64,000 nucleotides of DNA from Petrolisthes cinctipes (Eukaryota > Arthropoda > Malacostraca > Decapoda > Porcellanidae), in NCBI GenBank assembly GCA_033782935.1, contig JAWQEG010000496.1, forward strand, positions 62,001 to 126,000, given 5' to 3'. Below are positions 35,714 through 49,100 of the stretch, piece after piece. The position numbers were made by a program, and so were the translations under genes. The notes below the pieces were generated by a model. That model was not told where the DNA came from, made no database searches, and worked only from the letters and a program-made list of their open reading frames with translations. Numbering within the stretch: position 1 is the stretch's first letter; every line of letters begins with the position of its first letter.

Positions 35714-35783
35714 TACAGTCGCGGCACATAGTCCTTGACCTGCAGGGTATCAATTTGTTCAAGGACTATATGCCGCGACTGTA
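35714..35783. mobile_element. Small TA-flanked foldback element
   Basis: The arm TACAGTCGCGGCACATAGTC pairs with the minus strand of the right end, TACAGTCGCGGCATATAGTC, around a ~20-nt loop. TACAGTCGCGGCA resembles the ends of the larger foldback at 57824-57991 (TACAGTCGGCGGCATAAGTC). The borders end in TA, as for Tc1/mariner derivatives. Confidence 0.75.
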
Positions 35784-35999
35784 TTTGGAAGAACAATATA
35801 AGAATGACTTGACATATACTATGGGATATTCAATATTATACAGTATTCGATATATTTAAAATTACCTATAGCTGGTAGTGGGTGTGATGAATAGAATGGA
35901 GAGTGTGAACAGAGATGAATACGGTATTGCATGGTTTGTGAGTGTAATATGAGTTATTAAATATATAGAAAGGATAAACTGAAAAACTATAAGAAAATC

Positions 36000-36605
36000 C
36001 AGAGATAATTATAAAGGGATATATACAACATTTTACAACATTTAAAATAACCGGGTTGTGGATGTGAATTAAAATATATATAGAGATTGCGAGTTGTTAA
36101 ATTGTTGGTAAATATATAGAAAGGATACATTGAAGAACAATAAGACAGACCCGAGATAATTACAATGGGGTATATTCAACATTTCATATCATTTAAAATA
36201 AGCGGGTTAATTTTGGGTGTATAATGTGATTTACAACATTTTATAACATTTAAAATAAGCGGGTTATGGGAGGTATTATGAGTTGTTGACCATAAATAAA
36301 TATAATATGACCTACAACATTTCTATAACCAATAAAATAACAGGTTATGGATGTATTATGATATAGAAGACTCGATAAATATAACATGATCTACAAAGAT
36401 TTTTATAACTTTTAAAATAAGCGAGTTATGGATCTATTATAAGTTGTTGACCATAGATAAATATAATATAATTTACAACATTCCTAAAACCTTTAAAATA
36501 AGCGACTTATGGATGTATTATAAGTTGTTGACCATAAATAATTATAATATGATTTACAACATTTCTATAACATTTAAAATAAGCGGGTTATGGAAGGTAT
36601 TTGCT
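36000..36605 (+). repeat. Tandem array, unit ~100 bp
   Basis: Five or more imperfect units contain TTTAAAATAAGCGGGTTATGG, GTTGTTGACCATAAATAA and ATAATATGATTTACAACATT in that order. The last unit ends just before the GGCTTACCAACAGATGGCGC block. No coding signal. Confidence 0.85.
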
Positions 36606-37678
36606 CTTTTGGCTTACCAACAGATGGCGCTCAGTTCGAGTTGTCTTGTCAGTGAAAGGAATGGTGAGATCATTATAATTGACTCAGTTTGACCTTGATT
36701 GTTGTATAGGTGTCCTCATCTCAGGTCACTCACGAATCAAGGTTATAGTGAGTAATAAGGAGGGGTTGTTATAGGTTAGGTGGGGGAGGGGGGGTGTTGT
36801 GTCTCGGGTTTTTTAATATTTATATTTATTTTTTATTTCCTCATCTCAGGTCACTCATAAATCTAGGTTATAATAGTGAGTAATATGGAGGGGTTGTTAT
36901 AGATCATAGGTCAAGGGAGGAGGTGTTGTGTCTCGGTTGTTTTTTATTTTTATTATTTATTTTCTAAGTTAGCCTGAATTATAGTAGCCTAATGTCACTA
37001 ACATAACCTGTTCTTTGTTTTCCCATGTTAATTTCGACTATATATTAATTCTATATCGAGGTTAGGATAAAACCTAATTTGGGACTAAGTCTAACTTGAA
37101 AAATAATGTTTGGTCCCAGAAATTTTTATTTTGGTTCAGGTTAGGTCAAGTTGTGTTCATTGATTTGGGATGCGTTTATTTCCAAGTATTTCACATTACA
37201 GTACTGTACTTTAATTTTTGGGGTATTATATCGGATGTGTCATTATGTGAACTACTGATTAGGTTGGGATTGGTATTTATACATATTACTACGGTAAGAC
37301 TTTTTAAGAAGTATATACAGTATAATATGTATTTGTTCTCTTTTGCAGTCTTTCAAGAAAAGGATTTCAGTGATATGTTCATTAATATCTTTACCATATG
37401 GTTGTCAAGTTACGCGAGTAATAGTATAATGCTGGTGTCTTTTTTCTGAAAGTTACGTAAATAGTAAAAAATGTGATATCGTATAATCATACAGATTGGG
37501 ATACTGTATCTGTATTTACACTTGTAACACAAAATTTTTTTGTTAACTTTTATTTTTGTTAGGCATGATACGTCAAAGAATGTTAGAAATGGAAAATATA
37601 CATAATAGAAGAATACTGTAAAACAGATGGATATATAGATAGATAAAGCTAACATTTAATATCCTTTACATTTCAGAA

Positions 37679-40600
37679 ATGGCTGAGCCTGGGAGCTCAG
37701 CAGAGAGTCACAAGTGTGTGTTTTGTAGCCAGGTGTTTCCTACAAAAGTTGATATCCAGAACCACTTCAGGTAGCTGGCCTTTAACCAATAAGCCTATAC
37801 AGTATAAGCGTTTGTGTGTTGTTTTCTTGGATATAGTATGTGGAATGTATATTTAGAAGGAGAATATTGAAATATTGATGTGATATGAAAGCTCATAGTA
37901 ATAATCATAATCTTTTAGTTAATAGGCATTACTGTACTAGTTTTAGTACATTTTGAATCATAAGGTATATACTTTACAGTACAGGGACTTGAAAAATTAT
38001 TTCAGTACCATGATAATGTTAATTGCATTAAATTGTACAATATTTATAAAAATAAGTGAAATATTGTATAGCCTAAACTTTCTAGTACCATTTTGTAAAT
38101 ACAAGACCTTACTCAAGATAGCAACATACAACTACTATATTTATACTCTATCACTACAGACTCCATGCTAATGGTGAAATTGACATCAAAGGCCGGCCAA
38201 GTCTACGTAAGAAGCCACCAGACAAGAAAATGGATGATCCTGGTGGGGGGAATGACAAGGATCCAGCTGTGGGACAGTCTGAGGAAAAAGAAGGAAAGAA
38301 AGAGGAGGGTGCCACCTGTGATGTTTGTGGTGAGGTGACAGATTCTCATTTTAATAAACCCCACTATGCAGTACGAGTTGAAATATACCATATGTAATGA
38401 AAATGAGTATACCTTTAATGCAGCAGAAAATAAGAGGGTTGTGGTATACTGTACTATACTATTACACTATACAGTACTGTATTGAGGGAGTTGTATAATA
38501 CTGTATTTTGGTGTGAATGTAGTTCCACAGATAGTCATTTCAAGGATAGCAAAATTTTGGCTAGACTACTTTTGTCACTATCCACGTGGCCCTACATTAA
38601 TTATACTACTGTAATTTATTTATGAAATCACAGTCTGCCTTGATTTTATATATGCCAATCACATGTGATAAGAAATTGGTATTACATTTCAGGTGAACTC
38701 TTCCGTACTGTATCGATGGCCATATCTCACAAGTTCAGAAAACATCCTGAGTCCGTCAAGAAGCACTACTGCCCTCACTGTGGCATGATGTTTCCCATTA
38801 AGGTAAGGTATTGATACCAGTACTGTGTGGTGAATTTCCAATAATAGGGTGGGTGATGTAAGATATGTCATAGGAAAGATGGGAAATCTGAAAGATTTTT
38901 AAAGGTTTCTGACCCCTCTTTAGTCACAAGTCAATAGTGTTACACTTTTCTGTCCCTACTATCTTTATTTTTCCTTCAACGTTTGCTTTTCCTCCACTTA
39001 ACTGTCTTAGATAAACTAAGATAAAATTATATTATGATCTATGCTAGAAATTATGCTGAAATGCAATACATTTTATCTTCATCAGCAAGCAAATTGTTTG
39101 CTATTGTTGTATCACATTATGTAAACTTTAATTTTTTCTGTAATCAGTGGAATGGTGTCTCTTATTGGTTCCTCTGTTGTGACTGTGATTGTTTATCTCC
39201 CACCAAAGGTAAATCGAGACAAACATGTGATGACTCACCCTGAGAAACCCCCGGACCAGTGCTATCCCTGCCTCTGCTGTGGGGTTGAATTTTACAGTGC
39301 ACGGGCAAGAAAGTTTCATCTTGACTCTGTACATAAGGGGTGAGATGTTCATTGTATATTATAGAAATATGATGTTACAATATTGGTGGTATGAAAGTGA
39401 GATATGAATTAAATTATCCATTGACTGCTGTTGGAATCTTATCAATGTCAGTACTCCATTTGCCTGTATTTCTTTGTGTCAGGGCAGTGAGGCTAGTGGA
39501 CCCCATCAAGACACCTGCCCCCAGCATGAAGATTGTGGTGAACAATGCTGGTGAGGCCAACAGTGTTTACTACTGCCACCTGTGTGGCTGTGAGTACCAG
39601 GTCAAATACAACCTGCAGAAGCACCTTGCTACCAAACACTCCCAAGAAGAACGTCAGTCACGTCCTCAGTAAGTTATTGTTGTTGTCGTTTGTTTTTTTG
39701 TGTGTACAGTATATATCGGCATGCAGTTGCACTAATTTGCAATAACTAAATTTGCTACAATGGAGGATAACAGAAAGGTAAAAAAACCTCTGGATTATCA
39801 CCAGGAAAAGAATAACCAGAAATGTGAACTCAGGATGTTTTCTGTCTTATTGGTAGGTAAAAAAATGCTGAAATGAAATACACCAAGTGCGTGGGACTGT
39901 TGTACGATTAGTGCACTACTGTATATAATTATACTACCAGAGAATTTGGATATAGATAATCTGGTCATTCAAACCTGATGTGTGTCTGATCTTATTCTAA
40001 CAGAGAATTGGTGCAGTGTAACCTGTGTTCAGCTTTATTTTACACCAAGAGAGCATATGAGACACACAATCACCACCACCGTGCGGGTGACCTGTTTGCT
40101 ACAAATGAGGAAATGAGGTGAGAAACTCTATTACCGGTAGAAGATAATCCAGGAGACCCTTCATATAACACAAATATATATTGTACATCTCATTATTTTT
40201 AGACCCTTCAATGTACTGTAAGTGATTTGGTCTCATAGGTATTGTGCGTGTTAAAGTTACTGTTGTGCATGTGGTTTAATATTTTGGGTTTATGTTTTAT
40301 TGTTTGGGATGTTTTGTTATGCAACACTGATTACAGGCATGCAATATATTTTTGGTTAATGTGCTCTAATGTTCTTAACTTTTTTACTTTAATATCATAC
40401 AGTCTGTATGTGCAATTTGTCATAATGTTTTACCTTCCAGACAACAGGTGGTGCAGAGAATAGACCAGGACTTTGACCAGCGAAGAGTTCCGACCATGCT
40501 GGAGCGATCCCTATCATCATATGCAGTAAGCCTCAACCGCTCCTCCACTTGGCGAAACATTCAGGCCAGCAGGCGAGAGGCGGCTGGGACCCCACCACAC

Positions 40601-43207
40601 CAGCAACCATTATCACTGCCCTCTCCTTCCCAGGAAGCTGAAGAAGGCAGCATAAACGCAGAAGATGCATGTGAAGAACTGCCAAACGAAGATAGCCCGG
40701 GAGCACAGGATCCAAGTGAGGATACACCTAAAGGAGGTACCTGTTGGACTAAAGCAGAAATGAGTTGTGAGGAGCTTCCTTTACCAGTCACTTCTCTTGA
40801 TAGTGAAAAAAGTAGAACCAGAGTAGAAGACACCAGTAAAGGGAATACTTTACCAGCCATTTCTGTAGATGAAGATAAGAAGTATGATGCTGATAATGCT
40901 TCCCAGAATATGGTGCTTGTAAAGGAAAAGAGTTCTGATAATTTGGCATCAACAGAATTAATACTCAGAAATGAAGTATCATCAAACTCGAATGCCGTTG
41001 AGACCTTGGAAACACAGATAATGCCTATTTGTACAGAAAAGAGTAGGAAAACACATTTAGACTCCAGTAGTGATAAAATAGAAAACAGAGAGACTGAGAG
41101 TTTACCAGACATAGTGAATAGTGGAAAGGAAAAGAGGACTGCTGCCACCACTATGGAAGCAATGATTTCTGTGCAAAGTGAGAGTGTGGTTTGGGGTTCT
41201 GAGGAAAGGGAAGAGGAGAGGGCCAAGAGAAAGAGACGGATGATGGATGACTCTGAGGAAGATGACTCTGACATAAATAGCCTTGGGACAGTCAACCCAG
41301 ATACAGTCATGTCCAACCCAGTGGTGCTAGCCAAGACTACTGCTTCTGCTGGGGGTGACACCGAATTTCAGAATGATGAGGAGTGTGCAAAAACAAACTA
41401 TGTGAAAGACAAGTCAATGAGAAAAAGGGAAGGTCATCCCAAAGGCAGCAAAACAGTAGGAGAAAAAAGTGAGAAGTGTGACCCAGGAGAGTTATTTGTA
41501 AGTATGTTTAAATAATGATTTCTAATACTGAAATAAAGTAATCACTTACTGATGAGATGAGCTATATAATGTTTTACTTTGTAAATCCCCTGTAAACCAG
41601 GGAAGCATTGCCTGCAATAATGTGGGCAATACTGTAAGGATATTGGCACCCCTTTAGACCAGAGTCAATCCCCTTTCTCTTTTCTGTTATCCCTCCTTTC
41701 CCTTTCTTTCCTTTGTGCTTGCCATTCCTCTTCTCTGTCTTACCCTATGGTGCAAGGTCTTTCTGGCCAAGCACAATAATTATTCTCCCTTTATATACAG
41801 TACTGTAGAGTATATCATATATTTATTTCAAGATTCACCCTATGGTTGACTTTCAGAAATCTCTCTCTTAGGACATTGGCTATTAAAAAAAATTTCCCTA
41901 ATAACTGCTGTGAAAGTGAAAATACAGGTACTGTACTCAATACAAGGATGCTTTTGAATGTTTGTTATCTGTAGCCATTTTACAGTGACTGTCCGTGTAC
42001 CAAATTACTAAACAACCTTCCTTTAGCAATTCCCCTTCCCCTTCCTCCTCTGTTATCCATTCAAACACATTATGAGTCTCAATTTCCAGATAGAGAAGGT
42101 GTTGGGTGTAAGACAAGGAGAGCACGGGCGAGAGTTACTGGTGCGGTGGCAGGGTTTTGAACCTGCTGACGACACCTGGGAGAGAGAGGAATTCCTTCCT
42201 TGCAAAGACCTCATCACAAAATTCCTCAAGAGCAAAAGGGTTGGTCATTGCTGAATATACAGTATTAAGTCATGTCAAATACTTATATAGTAAATAACCC
42301 CCCAAAATTTTCTGCTTGATGCTAAATCTCCACAATTTGTGTCATTAACTATAACTGAGTCAAAGCATGCAACCAGGAATTAGGAGTCATGAATTATCCA
42401 GGTTGATGCAGAGTTTAGGACCCTCACTTAGGAAGAGTACGACACTGAAATCCTTCCATATGCTAGTTTAGGCAGGTTGGTAAGGGATATGTATAGAGAA
42501 GTGGTTGGGATATTGCGACACCTTTGGAGAACCTCAGTGACATGCACAAGTGTTACCACTTGCTTTAATTTCTGACAACTAATATATATATATAACTAGT
42601 ATTAAAGAAAGGAGTAAATTAGTTTTTCCTCTACATAGGTTTGTCAAGAGAGAGAGAAGTTGCCTAAGGTCATTAACTAAATTTTGTCTTGAATCTCAGA
42701 TTTCATTAACTAACTTATGTCTTTATACAGTTACTTGTTAGGTAAAAATTGCATGAGAATTGTCAAACCCAATCCAAGTAACCATGCAAAATATTACCAT
42801 AACTTAAGTTTTCATTAGCATTCTAATGAAGAATTTACTAGTCAAGTTTATTCTTATTTTACTAACTGGCTATATTTTACCTTCTGAAGTGTTCTAAAAC
42901 ATAACTCCTTTAATTAAACCAATGAAACAAAGAAATTGATGTTGATGTCTCATAATTAGTCTGTATCTTTGTTTTCATTGAATGACATTATTTTTGTATG
43001 GCGCTGTGCCATTATGGAGTATACCCACACTTAACCTTACCTTGTATTCCATAGCTTAATTAACTTGATACATCTAATGTCCAGGTAAAGGCCAGAGTTT
43101 GTTCAGCCAACGTCATCGAGTGGTATGACACACAGGTGGAGGTTGCCCAGAGGAAGAAGTCTCGTAAACACCTAAGAGCAGAAACCTCAAGACATAAGAT
43201 AAGCTGA
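37679..43207 (+). CDS. Six-C2H2-zinc-finger protein with C-terminal chromodomain
   Basis: Nine coding exons join in phase: 37679-37770, 38160-38329, 38693-38802, 39209-39339, 39483-39668, 40004-40117, 40441-41497, 42090-42239 and 43085-43207, giving 710 residues. Six C2H2 fingers with C-x2-C-x12-H-x3-4-H spacing start at C13, C84, C114, C145, C199 and C235; introns cut through the first three. An acidic, serine-rich, probably disordered linker (about 270-620) carries a basic KRKRR signal near 530. Residues 621-670 form a chromodomain (IEKVLGVRQGEHG, LLVRWQGFEPADDTWERE), with the tryptophan and phenylalanine of the methyl-lysine cage present and the first cage aromatic uncertain. The basic tail (QRKKSRKHLR) ends the protein. 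Likely a nuclear DNA- and histone-binding regulator. I do not recognise an orthologue. The seventh exon boundary (AGG before GTTGGT) is the weakest splice site. Confidence 0.9.
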
Positions 43208-44818
43208 GTTGGTATTAAACTCTAATATTCTCATTGTTATGATATTGGGTTGAATTGGTACAGATATATTCCTGTCATGCTGCCTTCAAGTTGTACTGAA
43301 CTGGAGTTAGTAGAAAGAGAGTAACTAGTGAGATTATGGACAGCATCTTCAGTTGTGGTATTTTTTTACATGTTTGCAATGTCATCTTCAGAGGCTAAAA
43401 TATGGAGAAGAAATCATAAAAACAAATTAAAAGTTACATTGAGTTACATTTCCTGACCACTATAACAATTAAACAAGATTGCATTGCTGTGTTCAACAAA
43501 AGGGACAACTTTCCATATACAGGGCCTTTTATGTTTGTAAATTCACATAGACAGTATCAGTTATTTTGAAATTTTCATGTTTCAACGCAGAACCACAAAC
43601 ATTAGTAAAGGGGCACTCTGAGGATTGTGGTGTTGAAATATGAACATTTTCAAATGTTATATAATAGGAATTTATGAGCAATTGAGTCCCAGTACAATAG
43701 GAGGTTGACCCCTGATATGCATAACACTGCATCAGTCGTACCCTTTCATCTTGTTCGTTTTAGCATTTTTTAACGAAATTTAATGTGTATTTTTTCAGTT
43801 TTATAATTTTTAATTTCTGTCTAAGTTCTCCAAGAACACCCCTATTTCTGATGTACTGAGCTTCTGTACTGGTATAAGATTATGCCTATTTTTTCATTTA
43901 GCATGAAGTGTTGTTAATTTCTTTCTCAGTCAGAGGGGCAAAGGTTGGTGTTGCATTCCTGCTCTTGCCCTGCTTTCAAATTGTTGCACGATTGAAACTG
44001 CTTTTTTACCAACCTTGAAGGGAAAGGTAGTACACACCTGTAGCCCTAGTAGGGTGATGTGACAAAAGCACCTATAAGCAGCTAGTTGCTTCCAGCACTG
44101 ATGTGGCTAGCTAGGAGGATTAATTTCTCTCTCACAAATGTATAATGAACGGATCATTCCCCTGTGGCTGTTGTGGAGATCTGTTGATCTTTTCCTCAGT
44201 AATTATGAAACTTATTTATTTCATTCTTAGTAGTATTATGAAGTTTATTTGAATTGGTACTAATCACTTCCTCTGTCACAGGATTAATATTATCTCTTCC
44301 ACTGTTACTGTTCTATACATTCCATATATTATTTTGGGATAGTCCAGTGTTGTGTTTTTTACCCATTGGTGCACATATAGTTGTAAATATATAACTATAT
44401 TCATTTATCATTGCAAGTGATTAGAGAGTATCGAATCTGTTCCTGTTGTGTGCGAGTAATTTTTCCAGAGATGAGCATGTAGAATTGCATAAAATTTATT
44501 ATCTAAAAAACAAAACACTGCTCTTCAATAAATATTAAAAATACTTATATGCTATTTGTATTCTCCCCCACCCATTGAAATAAATAAAAGGGAAATGGAG
44601 TATTGACTATTGATAATAATATTTTCTTAATTATTTACCCTATACACATTGTAAACTAAAATATGACATTGGAAAATTTCTTAAAGGCATTATAACTTAA
44701 TAGTGAAAATTGGAAATTCAAAGCAATATTCAGCTCTTTTCTTTTTATATATATACTTTAACATATAATTATAACTGTGTACTCGTACCACAACTTTCAA
44801 TATCTTCCTGTTATGGCA
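43208..44818. other. Convergent 3' region of two genes
   Basis: This stretch must hold the 3' UTRs of the zinc-finger/chromodomain gene (plus) and DHX30 (minus). AATAAA occurs on the plus strand at 44527-44532, and the minus-strand signal (TTTATT on the plus strand) at 44495-44500. If both are used, the two transcripts would overlap tail to tail. No other gene is seen. Confidence 0.5.
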
Positions 44819-46066
44819 TTACCTTTCACTGATATTCAAGATATTATTTACATATTGTACAACTTTATCACAAAAGTTCTGGACAAGTGGAATGGACACA
44901 TTCAAACCTCGAGTCTCTATTTCATGGTCCACTACCTGCTGCACCACCTCTCTTAACTTCATGAGGAAGCTTGCAGTTCTGAAAGTGAAGAAATAATATT
45001 TTATCAACAACATAATTATTTCATATTACACAACTACAGTAGAAGGGCATTTGGTGGAATGACTAATTTTACAAATACAAAATACAGACTATGGTCTGAG
45101 TTACCCAAATTTCACCCTCATTTATAACTATTAAATTTAAATTACCATATAACCTGACCTAGCTCCACCAAAATTGGATCACTAGTGTACTAATGCCTCA
45201 CATTCTATAGGGGAAAAAAATATATATATATATACAGTAAAGTCTTACATCTCGCCACTAAAAGGGACCAAAATATCATGGTGAGATTCAAAATGGCGAG
45301 ATTTAAATACAACTTCTTATGGGTAAAAATACACTCAAAACTTTGACTCCAATTAAGCACTATCAAACATTTCACGCACAAATTTACTCATTATATTTGC
45401 GAGATAATGGCTGTATATGAAACTGACCGACAAAAACACGTTGGTCAACACAACCGACAAACACACGCACGGGCAGCTGGTAAACTAGTGTACACGCGGA
45501 TCCTACAGGCTGCTTATACTGTATATGGTGTGACCTAGGCCTATCCCTGTCAAGAGAGGTGAGGTGACTGAGGTGTGGCCCCTTTGTGAAACGCTACAAT
45601 GTCATGGTGGTGGATTGAAATGCAAGAAAATAGAATTAACAAACAAACTTCCTACATCTTCGCATTTTACCCCCTACTTTCGCGGGAACCTAGGTGGTAG
45701 AGCGATCGCCTCGACTTGGCTCGGTAACGTTCGGCTCTAGTCGGTTTGTGAGGTCGATTCAAACGGTCGAACGGTGGCGAGATTCCGGACTCGATGGCGA
45801 TTGGCGAGAGTTGTGATTTGAGAGATTTGGGGAGAGGTGACGAGATGAAAGTTGGCGAGAAGTGAGACTTCACTGTATATATATAATATATACAGTAAAG
45901 TCCTACTTCTTGCCAAATTTTATCTTGCCAATATATATATATATATATGCTTAAGTCCACAAGGAAAGAAAGAAACACGGAGTCTGAAGCGCTTGGGACT
46001 CCGTGTTTCTTTCTTTCCTTGTGGACTTACGCATATTCCTGGATCATGTGCCTCAAGTGATTTATT

Positions 46067-46133
<67 letters not shown>

Positions 46134-49100
46134 CCATTTGCCTTGAGGATTTTGGAAAACTGTTACTTTGCTGTAATAACATACCTTTCATTAGCATGAA
46201 AGGATAGCTGGTTCTTGCCATCCACACTAATGTAGCAACCTTCTTCATCCCCCTTACTGACAACAATGGATCTACCAGCAAAGAGAAGGACAGTGAGAGG
46301 GTGGAGGAGGGAGAGATCTCGTGCCACTGTCCTCCGTGACACACCGTCCCTGCTCAGGTGCGCACACAGCAGGTGACGAGGCAGGGGATCCGAGGGGGAG
46401 GTTTCATGTGGCAATTGGTGTAAAACACAATCACTTGTGGTACTGATGAAGGCACCTTTCCTAGAAACAAAATATTCAACAATAAAACCTATGTCAACAC
46501 TCCATACAATGAAATGTACAATATATTGTACTGTAATACATGGGTATTCACAATGATTCATCCAATTTCAAATTAAAATTATTCCGTATCTATCAACTGT
46601 ACATATAACACATGAAACAAGAAATATCTGTCTTTTGTAAGATATATGTGGTGCTTGTACTGTAATTGCTGGATGTGTTCGGACATCTGCCCTGTGCTGG
46701 CCCGGGCTTTCCATCAGAGTCTCATCAGTGACTATCTGCTGCGAGTGTACCACCACATGAGGGGTGTTTACATCTGGCATGTCAAGGACATCCTGTCAAC
46801 CTAATCAGCCATTTTAACTAGTCTATGTCTACCTAATCAACCTACCACAAAAACCAGCCACTTACCAGCCACTTATTAAAGGCCTAATTCGTGAAAGAAA
46901 TCAGTAACATTACACCTTAATATATATATATAAATTGTAAAAAAAAAAAAAAATAATAATAATAAAAAAAAATAAGTCCTGATCAGAAATTGACTTTCCA
47001 CAACATGTCAAAGTACAATGTAGCCATATCTGAAGCAAAGCCAGCAAGTTTTCTATGAGGATTCATGATTATGCATGAGACTTGGGCCCATTAAAGTGCT
47101 TCCAACCAGAAGTAAAAGTAGTGGCAATACCAAGGTTTCCTGCCAACCACAAAAGTCAAGTCAGTGATGGCCACAGACAAGGTGAAGGTCTCCATTTTCT
47201 AGGATTCAAGAGTGCTGTTGATGGACTACCAGAAATTGAGTCACACCATCACCAGGATCTATTATGCTCATCATCTATTCCTATCTTATGCTATGAACTT
47301 ATAAAAACACCTCTCCTAAACCAGTGTTGTACTCACTCTGTTGTGATGGTGAAGGAATCTGGGTCAATGATGCCTCTGGTATATGTGCCTCGATGGATGT
47401 GTAATACTCTGTCTACACCAGCCAGCAGCATCCCGAGAATCAATTGATTGTTGCCTGAATGGGCACTCCAAGGTGAGAGATGTAACTCTGACGAGCGGTC
47501 CGTCACTAGCAATGCATCATACAGGTGGTTCCCATAGACATTTTTCAATCCTGTGGATATTAACAACAAAATGTTGTTTACAGTCTATTTTCTACAACTG
47601 ACAGTAAATTTCCACAGCCAAGACATTTTATTGGCTGATTGATGAATCGTAATCTCTGGACAGTGAGCTTAGTTAATCACTCTGTTTGCCACTACAGGTA
47701 GTCCCTATAAACTCAAAATTCTGTCCTGCCATAAACAATGAAAACAAAAGAAAAAGAAATATCCATAGAGGGTAAGCTACCCTTACCTACCGGTATAAAA
47801 CAAAAATAATATTTTTATTACATTGATTTACAGTATCATGATGCTTATTTGAGCACACAAATTGTTACTACTATACCCATTTTAATGCTCTCACAAGAAT
47901 TGGAAATGTGCAACACCAGTACTGTACTGGAAATATGCTAAATTGGTGATCGAGCTCTAACCTTCATTAAACCTGAGTGATTTGTTGTTAAGATTGTGGT
48001 CATTGCAGAAGTCCAAGGCATCCCTATAACCTTCACATTCATGCCACTTCTTGATGATATTCCACATAGCCAGAAGGTCACTGTTTGGATCTGCACTAAG
48101 CTTGGACTTCCTAGTCTTGCTTCGATGGTCCAGACTGTTGAAAAAGATGCCTCGGCCCCCTGTCATGACAGCCGAGATGGCAAGAGCAGCATCCACACAC
48201 CTGATGAAGAAAGACTGACATTGTAGAACAAAGTCTGTTTCTTTCTGGATAAATGTATAGAAATTCTTCAGTATGTCAAACTGAATAATCAGAAAGTTCA
48301 ATATATCCAAACCCATATTTTTTTCATTTTTCCCATATTAATTGTTCAATTTTAATTTACAGTCATCCTCATATTCATCAATACCCCATTTTGCCTGGCA
48401 GGGGTCTACAGGCCCAGAAATGGAACAACAAAATAAGAAAATAACAGAAAGAACCACAGAACACCCAGTAATATTGGAATCCCTCACATTTACTCCCCCT
48501 TCCAAGACTTCAAATAATGCAAGTAAAAGTATTTAAAATACTGAATATTGGCAATGCTTCTGCCATAGCCACCCTCTTGTGGGAGTTCCCAGAGGATATT
48601 AGTTGTCACAAATAGCCTATAGACCGATAGATAATGTCTTTACACATGATTTTCTTGACACCAACCTGAATATGGATGCATAAACAAGGGCTTTGGAAAG
48701 TTGTGGTGGTGTGGAGAAATGCAAGACTCGATGGCCAAGAGACGTGAGGTCTTCAGTGTTGTGATGTACATCTACCTCCAGCATTCTGAGCTTCTGCAGA
48801 GAGGTAACTGCAGCCGAGATTAGTCGACGGGAGGGCACGCTCAGACCCTCAGACAGGAAGCTTCTTACACTCTCTTCCCCACAGTGGGCCTGGGTTAAAG
48901 TAGATAGAATAGACCATTGACAAAACACAAATAGTTATATTTTAACACAAAAGATGGGAAAATCATTTGGGGGTCTTAATTCTTCCTTTATGTATACAGT
49001 ATCTGACAGCTTGAAAACTCACCTTACATTGAAGGATAACTTGCTCTAGTGGAATCTTCATGATCTCTGGCAGTGGGAAGGGATCCATATCACTGTGTAC

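Larger units (their letters stand above)
35099..37678. promoter_or_regulatory. Divergent intergenic region, WD40 / zinc-finger-chromodomain
   Basis: This stretch must hold the 5' UTRs and promoters of both flanking genes. The zinc-finger gene has an acceptor (TTTCAG at 37671-37676) three bases before its start codon, so a noncoding first exon lies upstream; a GTGAGA donor near 36664 is one candidate. The stretch also holds a small foldback element (35714-35783), a tandem array (about 36000-36600) and a pair of similar ~100-bp blocks (36719-36790 and 36840-36905, both with CTCATCTCAGGTCACTCA). No TATA box could be assigned with confidence. Confidence 0.4.

Noticed and set aside
40561..41361. 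266-residue open frame on the minus strand
   Set aside because: It is antisense to the linker exon of the zinc-finger/chromodomain gene, whose frame is confirmed by exon phase on both sides.
45670..45780. tRNA-like stretch (TGGTAGAGCGATCGCC ... GGTCGATTCAA)
   Set aside because: The A-box-like and B-box-like words are present, but the B box lacks the GGTTCGA core and the stems do not fold into a cloverleaf. It lies inside a MITE, so at most it is a tRNA-like relic.
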